Positions 6,125-6,232 of a stretch of 6,232 nt of DNA are shown here, one piece after another. Source of the DNA: Gammaproteobacteria bacterium (GTDB lineage Bacteria; Pseudomonadota; Gammaproteobacteria; Chromatiales; Chromatiaceae). Each line of letters opens with the position of its first letter. Within the stretch, counting starts at the first letter, position 1. The notes below the pieces were generated by a model that saw only the letters and a program-made list of their open reading frames with translations, did no database searches and had not been told where the DNA came from. Position numbers and translations under genes: made by a program. The stretch is taken from the NCBI GenBank assembly GCA_030620735.1, contig JAUXDV010000119.1:1-6232 (forward strand). Reading direction: 5' to 3'.

Positions 6125-6140
6125 GTATAGTGGAAACATC

Positions 6141-6174
6141 TCTTTTTTCTCACTTTGGTATGTGAGAAAAAAGA
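6141..6174. repeat. Perfect 13-bp inverted repeat in the lipase leader
   Basis: TCTTTTTTCTCAC (6141-6153) and GTGAGAAAAAAGA (6162-6174) are exact reverse complements around an 8-base loop. In the lipase mRNA it would form a 5' leader hairpin about 29 bases before the start codon, leaving the ribosome site free. It could stabilise the message or be a second regulator site. Its end overlaps the neighbouring palindrome by three bases, and it pairs up the T-run that follows that palindrome on the minus strand. Confidence 0.7.
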
Positions 6175-6197
6175 ATATTAGTAATCACTAATATTCT
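6172..6197. promoter_or_regulatory. Perfect 11+4+11 palindrome, probable repressor operator
   Basis: AGAATATTAGT (6172-6182) and ACTAATATTCT (6187-6197) are exact inverted repeats around AATC. The palindrome overlaps the -10 hexamer and is centred at the predicted start of the lipase transcript, where a bound dimer would block RNA polymerase. Size and symmetry fit TetR- or MarR-type regulators, but I do not recognise the motif. Another reading: on the minus strand it is followed by T6, so it could also end a transcript coming from beyond the window. Confidence 0.6.
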
Positions 6198-6221
6198 AGG
6201 GCATTCCTTTCTGATTGTCCA
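6193..6221 (-). promoter_or_regulatory. Sigma70-type promoter of the lipase gene
   Basis: On the minus strand a -35 TGGACA (6221-6216, 5 of 6 to TTGACA) and a -10 TAGAAT (6198-6193, 5 of 6 to TATAAT) are separated by exactly 17 bases. The predicted start is near 6186, giving a leader of about 74 bases to the ATG at 6112. Confidence 0.65.
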
Positions 6222-6232
6222 GGTAGGTTTTA

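Noticed and set aside
6113..6139. Nine-codon N-terminal extension of the lipase from the ATG at 6139
   Set aside because: It would bury the AGGAG ribosome site in the coding region and place charged residues ahead of a good signal peptide; the ATG at 6112 is better.
1..6232. tRNA or rRNA genes, CRISPR arrays, integrase or phage genes
   Set aside because: No cloverleaf, regularly spaced repeats or mobile-element proteins were seen on either strand.

Overview
The window looks like a stretch of gammaproteobacterial chromosome. It holds moderately GC-rich housekeeping genes, short palindromic repeats of REP type between genes, and an AT-rich regulatory region. The organism cannot be named from this sequence. 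Sulfur-oxidising or other facultatively anaerobic Gammaproteobacteria would fit, but that is inference.

Layout, left to right. Positions 1-678 (+) are the C-terminal two thirds of the tRNA pseudouridine-13 synthase gene truD, cut by the window edge. A two-armed REP/BIME-like inverted repeat follows (723-789). Next is a 180-codon DUF523 gene (805-1347, +), a likely [4Fe-4S] protein of the TudS thiouracil desulfurase type. Its 3' end runs into a short dispersed-repeat-like sequence. It converges on the acetate gene pair pta-ackA, which lies on the minus strand (pta 4704-2605, ackA 2608-1406) with a 4-base ATGA overlap.

The 619 bases upstream of pta (4705-5323) contain no long gene but are rich in signals. 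In the direction of transcription (minus) they hold a perfect FNR/ANR-type site, TTGAT-N4-ATCAA, with a -10-like hexamer at class II spacing. Then come a 16/18 match to the E. coli Pho box, a TATAAT, and a Shine-Dalgarno GAGGAG. These lead into a 47-codon ORF for a small basic single-pass membrane protein (4898-5041). A long imperfect hairpin repeat and the pta start follow. The inferred picture is an acetate/acetyl-phosphate operon under oxygen control, perhaps also phosphate control, led by an undescribed micro-protein.

The last part (5324-6112, minus) is a secreted alpha/beta-hydrolase lipase/esterase with a signal peptide and a complete Ser-Asp-His triad. Upstream, at the window end, is a good sigma70 promoter. 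A perfect 11+4+11 bp palindrome is centred on its predicted start site, as expected of a repressor operator, and a second perfect 13-bp hairpin lies in the leader.

Enzymes: Pta converts acetyl-CoA and phosphate to acetyl phosphate, and AckA uses acetyl phosphate to make ATP and acetate. TruD and the DUF523 protein both concern uracil chemistry. The lipase acts outside the cytoplasm and has no evident link to its neighbours.
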